Assembly (NCBI GenBank): GCA_964396385.1
Contig: CAYNFH010000236.1
Location: 1 to 9,662, forward strand
Reading direction: 5' to 3'
Length of the DNA stretch: 9,662 nucleotides
DNA from: CAYNFH01 sp964396385
Lineage (GTDB): Bacteria > Armatimonadota > Chthonomonadetes > Chthonomonadales > CAJBBX01
Position 1 is the first letter of the stretch. Each line of letters starts with the position of its first letter. Both the position numbers and the translations under genes were made by a program. A model generated the notes under the pieces. The model did no database searches. It was not told the DNA's origin and worked only from the letters and a program-made list of their open reading frames with translations. Positions 6,395-9,662 of this stretch are shown in pieces.

Positions 6395-7023
6395 GGGCGA
6401 TCCTGAAGGGGCCGGAACCCCGCTCCCTGATCGAGCACCGGACCCAGGAACACGCCGACTATGACAACTACGCTGAAAAGGACGATCTACGTCGGGCCCT
6501 CGTCGAGGAACAGCGGGGTCTCTGCTGCTACTGCATGCGACGCATCAGGCCGGACAGCGAGCACATGAAGATCGAACACTGGCGCTCTCAAGAGGATCAC
6601 CCGGAAGAAGCGCTGAAGTTCCACAACAATCTTTTGGGCGCGTGCTTGGGTGGGCAGGGGCAGCCCCACAAGGAGCAGCACTGCGACACCCGCAAGGGAT
6701 GGTCATCGCTATCCCGCAATCCGGCCGAGCCCGCACATCGCATTGAGGATGTGATCCGCTACTTGCCGGATGGTACGATATCGTCTACCGACGCCGCCCT
6801 GGATGAAGAGCTCGACCAGGTTCTCAACCTTAACATGCCAATCTTGATAAACAATCGCAAGGCTGCGCTCGATGCATTTAAGATCACGTTGAGGAATCCG
6901 GACTTCCGGCCACGCGGACTGCAGCATCAGATTGCTCTTTGGTCAGGTGCGCAGCCGGCCCAGCTGGAAGAGTACGCCGGCGTCATCGTCTATTGGCTGC
7001 GTAAGAGGCTGAGCCGGAGCTGA
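6391..7023 (+). CDS. ptuB: PtuB-like HNH endonuclease (TIGR02646-type)
   Basis: A 210-aa HNH-type nuclease resembling the TIGR02646 family, the nuclease partner of PtuA-like ATPases. The conserved start is MRAILKGPEP, followed by DYDNY (23-27) and then LCCYCMRRI (44-52), with the zinc-binding pair C45/C48. Next are IEHW (61-64, with E62 and H63 as HNH core), FHNNLLGAC (77-85, with N79/N80 and C85) and HCDTRKG (97-103). A family-like LNLN segment follows near 147-150. The activity is inferred to be DNA cleavage governed by the ATPase; its target is unknown. GTG 6391 overlaps the ATPase stop as GTGA, with AGGG (6381-6384) as ribosome binding site, and the encoded N terminus matches the family, supporting this non-ATG start. 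GGAG (7016-7019) near its 3' end serves hsdR. All expected motif residues are present, so the gene looks functional. Confidence 0.85.
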   Translation: MRAILKGPEPRSLIEHRTQEHADYDNYAEKDDLRRALVEEQRGLCCYCMRRIRPDSEHMKIEHWRSQEDHPEEALKFHNNLLGACLGGQGQPHKEQHCDTRKGWSSLSRNPAEPAHRIEDVIRYLPDGTISSTDAALDEELDQVLNLNMPILINNRKAALDAFKITLRNPDFRPRGLQHQIALWSGAQPAQLEEYAGVIVYWLRKRLSRS

Positions 7024-7027
7024 CGCA

Positions 7028-9662
7028 ATGATCGTCCATACCGAACGTGCTTTTGAAACCAACATCGACGCCTGCCTGCTCGCGAGCGGCTACCAGACAG
7101 TTCCCAGCAGAGCATTCGACGCGGAGCGGGCCATCTTCCCGGAAGTGGTGCTGAAGTTCATCCAGTGCACTCAGCCGGAAGCATGGGACAAGCTGGACCT
7201 GCTCCACGGTGCCAAGACGGGCGAGCGCGTGCTGCACGACCTCTGCCGCTGGGTGGACGAGCACGGTTCGCTGACCACGCTACGCCACGGATTCAAGTGC
7301 TATGGCCGAACGCTTCGGGTCGCCTACTTCAAGCCGGCTCACGGTCTGAACCCTGACCTGCAGGCGCGTTACGCCGCGAACCGCTTAGGCATCACGCGCC
7401 AGCTTCACTACAGCCTTAAGAAGCCGAACGACTGTCTCGACGTCGCGCTGAGCGTGAACGGGATTCCCGCTGTTACGCTGGAGCTCAAGAATCCGCTATC
7501 CGGCCAGACGGTGGACGAGGCGATGCGCCAATACCGGCACGACCGCGATCCGCGTGAGCGAATCTTTGAGTTCAAGAAACGCGCTCTCGTACATTTCGCG
7601 GCCGATTCGGAAGCGGTGCACATGACCACCCGCCTTGCCGGCAGCGCCACCGTGTTCTTGCCGTTCAACCGTGGCTGCGATGGCGCCGCGGGAAACCCTC
7701 CGGATCTGCAGGGCCGCGACTATCGGACGGCCTACCTTTGGGAAGAGGTCCTTCAGCGCGACTCCTTGCTGGACTTGCTGGCGCGATTTCTTCATCTCCA
7801 GGTGGAGGAGCGCGTGTCAGAGGACGGACGCAAGGTCAAGAAGGAGACGATGGTCTTCCCTCGCTACCACCAGCTTCAGGCGGTGCGGCAGCTAGTGAGC
7901 GCTGCGGCCAGGGAGGGCCCGGGTTGCAACTATCTTGTGGAGCATTCCGCAGGCAGCGGTAAGAGCAACACCATCGCCTGGCTCGCGCATCGCCTCTCGT
8001 CGCTCCACGACGCGCAGGATAACCGCGTGTTTGATAGCGTGGTCGTAGTGACGGATCGGCGTGTCCTTGATCGCCAGTTGCAAGACACTATTTACCAGTT
8101 TGAGCACCGGCAGGGCGTGGTCGAGAAGATCGACACCGACTCCAAGCACCTCGCGCGGGCACTGGAGAGTGCGGTACCCATCGTCATCACAACCCTCCAG
8201 AAGTTTCCCTTCGTGTCTCGACACCTCCTCAAGCTCGCGGAGGACCGTGGGGACAAAGGAACAGGCCGCTTGACTACGCGCCGGTACGCCGTTCTCATTG
8301 ATGAGGCCCATAGCTCGCAGTCTGGGGACACCGCAACTGAGCTCAAGGGCGTACTCGGTGGAGAGGGGATGTACGAGGACGCCCGAAAGCGCGCCGAGGA
8401 GGAGGGCGAAGCCTCTCTGGAAGAGATGTTCCGCAAGATGGCCCAGCGCGGTCACCAGGCGAACCTCAGTCTCTTCGCCTTCACCGCCACGCCCAAGCAC
8501 AAGACGCTGAAGCTGTTCGGCCGCAAAGGCGAGCCCTTCCACCGCTACACGATGCGGCAGGCCATAGAGGAGGGCTTCGTCATGGATGTCCTGCGCAACT
8601 ACAGCACCTATCGGGCGTACTACCGGCTCCTCAAGGCGTGCGAGGACGATCCGAACGTAGAGCGCAAAAAGGCGGCGCGGGCCCTCGCGCGCTTCATGCG
8701 GCTGCACCCCCACAACATCGGCCAGAAAACCGAGATCATGGTCGAGCACTTCAATGCGATGACCCGCCACAAGATTGGAGGCCGGGCCAAGGCGATGGTG
8801 GTGACCGGCTCCCGCCTGGAGGCCATTCGATACAAGGAGGAATTCGACCGCTGCATCGCCCGGAAGGGGTACCCCATTCGGACCCTCGTGGCTTTCTCCG
8901 GAACCGTGGAGGACGACAAGATCCCCGGCAAGATCTACACGGAGCAGGGAATGAACAACGGCATCCGAGAGAAGGAGCTGCCGGACAAGTTCGCGTCCAA
9001 TGAATATCAGGTCTTGCTTGTAGCCGAGAAGTACCAGACTGGATTCGATCAGCCACTGCTTCACACGATGTATGTGGACAAGCGCCTCGCCGGCATCCAG
9101 GCCGTCCAGACTCTATCCAGGCTAAACCGCATTCATCCGCTCAAGGAGGACACCTTCATCCTCGACTTCGTCAACGAACGAGACGATATCCAGGAAGCGT
9201 TCAAGCAGTTCTACGAGGGCTCTGTGATGGGCGAGGAGGTCGAGCCGGCTCAGTTGTATACGATCAAGTCCGAGCTGGACGCCAGCGGAATCTACTCGGA
9301 AGAGGAGGTCGACCACTTCTGCACTATCTTCTTCAAGCCGGTAGAGCGGCAGAGCGCCGCCGATCATCGGGAGATGAACGCCGCCCTGGACCAGGCCGTT
9401 GATCGATTCAGGGAGCTCAAAAAGGAGAGCGACGACGAGGCGGAGCTCTGGCGTGGGAAGGTCTCCGCCTTCCGCAATCTGTATGCGTTCCTATCGCAGG
9501 TCATTCCATATCAGGACAGCGACCTGGAGAAGCTCTACACCTTCCTCCGGCATCTGGCTGCGAAGCTGCCGCGCCGGTCTGAGGGACCCTCTTACCACTT
9601 CGACGACGACGTACGCCTGGAGTACTACCGGCTTCAGAAGTTAAGCGAGGGTTCAATCAGCC
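7028..9662 (+). CDS. hsdR: Type I restriction enzyme HsdR, 3' end beyond the window
   Basis: This is the ATP-driven DNA translocase and nuclease subunit of the type I system. The frame is open from ATG 7028 to the right edge (878 codons); family members are usually about 950-1100 aa, so the C-terminal HsdM-contact region is missing only because the window ends. The N-terminal nuclease domain shows the PD-(D/E)xK core D138...E152-L-K154. The superfamily 2 motor has Walker A GSGKS (309-313, K312), the DEAH box (425-428), motif III TATP (486-489) and motif VI QTLSRLNR (694-701). The start lies 4 bases after the ptuB-like stop, with GGAG 8 bases upstream. No frameshift or missing catalytic residue was seen, so restriction should be active. 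The gene's position after the inserted pair shows that the pair interrupts the M-S-R order. Confidence 0.95.
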   Translation, partial: MIVHTERAFETNIDACLLASGYQTVPSRAFDAERAIFPEVVLKFIQCTQPEAWDKLDLLHGAKTGERVLHDLCRWVDEHGSLTTLRHGFKCYGRTLRVAYFKPAHGLNPDLQARYAANRLGITRQLHYSLKKPNDCLDVALSVNGIPAVTLELKNPLSGQTVDEAMRQYRHDRDPRERIFEFKKRALVHFAADSEAVHMTTRLAGSATVFLPFNRGCDGAAGNPPDLQGRDYRTAYLWEEVLQRDSLLDLLARFLHLQVEERVSEDGRKVKKETMVFPRYHQLQAVRQLVSAAAREGPGCNYLVEHSAGSGKSNTIAWLAHRLSSLHDAQDNRVFDSVVVVTDRRVLDRQLQDTIYQFEHRQGVVEKIDTDSKHLARALESAVPIVITTLQKFPFVSRHLLKLAEDRGDKGTGRLTTRRYAVLIDEAHSSQSGDTATELKGVLGGEGMYEDARKRAEEEGEASLEEMFRKMAQRGHQANLSLFAFTATPKHKTLKLFGRKGEPFHRYTMRQAIEEGFVMDVLRNYSTYRAYYRLLKACEDDPNVERKKAARALARFMRLHPHNIGQKTEIMVEHFNAMTRHKIGGRAKAMVVTGSRLEAIRYKEEFDRCIARKGYPIRTLVAFSGTVEDDKIPGKIYTEQGMNNGIREKELPDKFASNEYQVLLVAEKYQTGFDQPLLHTMYVDKRLAGIQAVQTLSRLNRIHPLKEDTFILDFVNERDDIQEAFKQFYEGSVMGEEVEPAQLYTIKSELDASGIYSEEEVDHFCTIFFKPVERQSAADHREMNAALDQAVDRFRELKKESDDEAELWRGKVSAFRNLYAFLSQVIPYQDSDLEKLYTFLRHLAAKLPRRSEGPSYHFDDDVRLEYYRLQKLSEGSIS

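Noticed and set aside
4985..7023. Retron (reverse transcriptase plus msr/msd RNA) with a PtuAB effector
   Set aside because: The effector pair is of the type seen in retron Ec78, but no reverse transcriptase gene or motif occurs in the window and there is no intergenic room for the RNA.
7892..9064. 390-codon antisense frame opposite hsdR
   Set aside because: It mirrors the helicase domain of hsdR; a long antisense frame is common opposite GC-rich genes and no motif supports it.

Overview
This is a GC-rich bacterial window (roughly 60% G+C by eye) built around a type I restriction-modification (RM) operon that carries an extra ATPase/nuclease gene pair. A c-di-GMP-I riboswitch, a Rieske protein, a calcineurin-like phosphoesterase and a dispersed-type palindromic repeat point to a free-living bacterium with c-di-GMP signalling. 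Nothing here fixes the phylum; I found no RNA marker gene or transposase.

Region 1-460 has no convincing protein gene. On the minus strand it holds a clear c-di-GMP-I (GEMM-I) riboswitch aptamer (about 352 down to 226), then a long hairpin-rich leader (225 down to 1) ending at the left edge in AGGAGG, a Shine-Dalgarno-like sequence. The controlled gene should start just outside the window. The interval 353-460 is the divergent promoter region shared with the rightward Rieske gene.

Region 461-1523 holds two ordinary rightward genes: a 101-aa single-domain Rieske [2Fe-2S] protein (461-766) and a calcineurin-like metallophosphoesterase (849-1523). Between them (767-831), starting at the base after the Rieske stop codon, is a long imperfect inverted repeat built from 9-base units (CACAGAG/CTCTGCG).

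Region 1645-9662 is a compact defence operon: hsdM, hsdS, a PtuA-like AAA ATPase, a PtuB-like HNH nuclease, and hsdR, which runs off the right edge after 878 codons. Three junctions are 4-base stop/start overlaps (ATGA, ATGA, GTGA) and the fourth is a 4-base gap, so all five genes probably form one translationally coupled transcript. HsdM and HsdS should form the sequence-specific adenine methyltransferase, and HsdR adds the translocase and nuclease. The inserted pair resembles the two-gene Septu (PtuAB) anti-phage module. It sits where the anticodon nuclease gene prrC sits in the E. coli prr locus (between hsdS and hsdR). The main hypothesis is a two-layer defence: RM first, with a PtuAB-type nuclease as an independent or back-up layer linked to the state of the RM enzyme.
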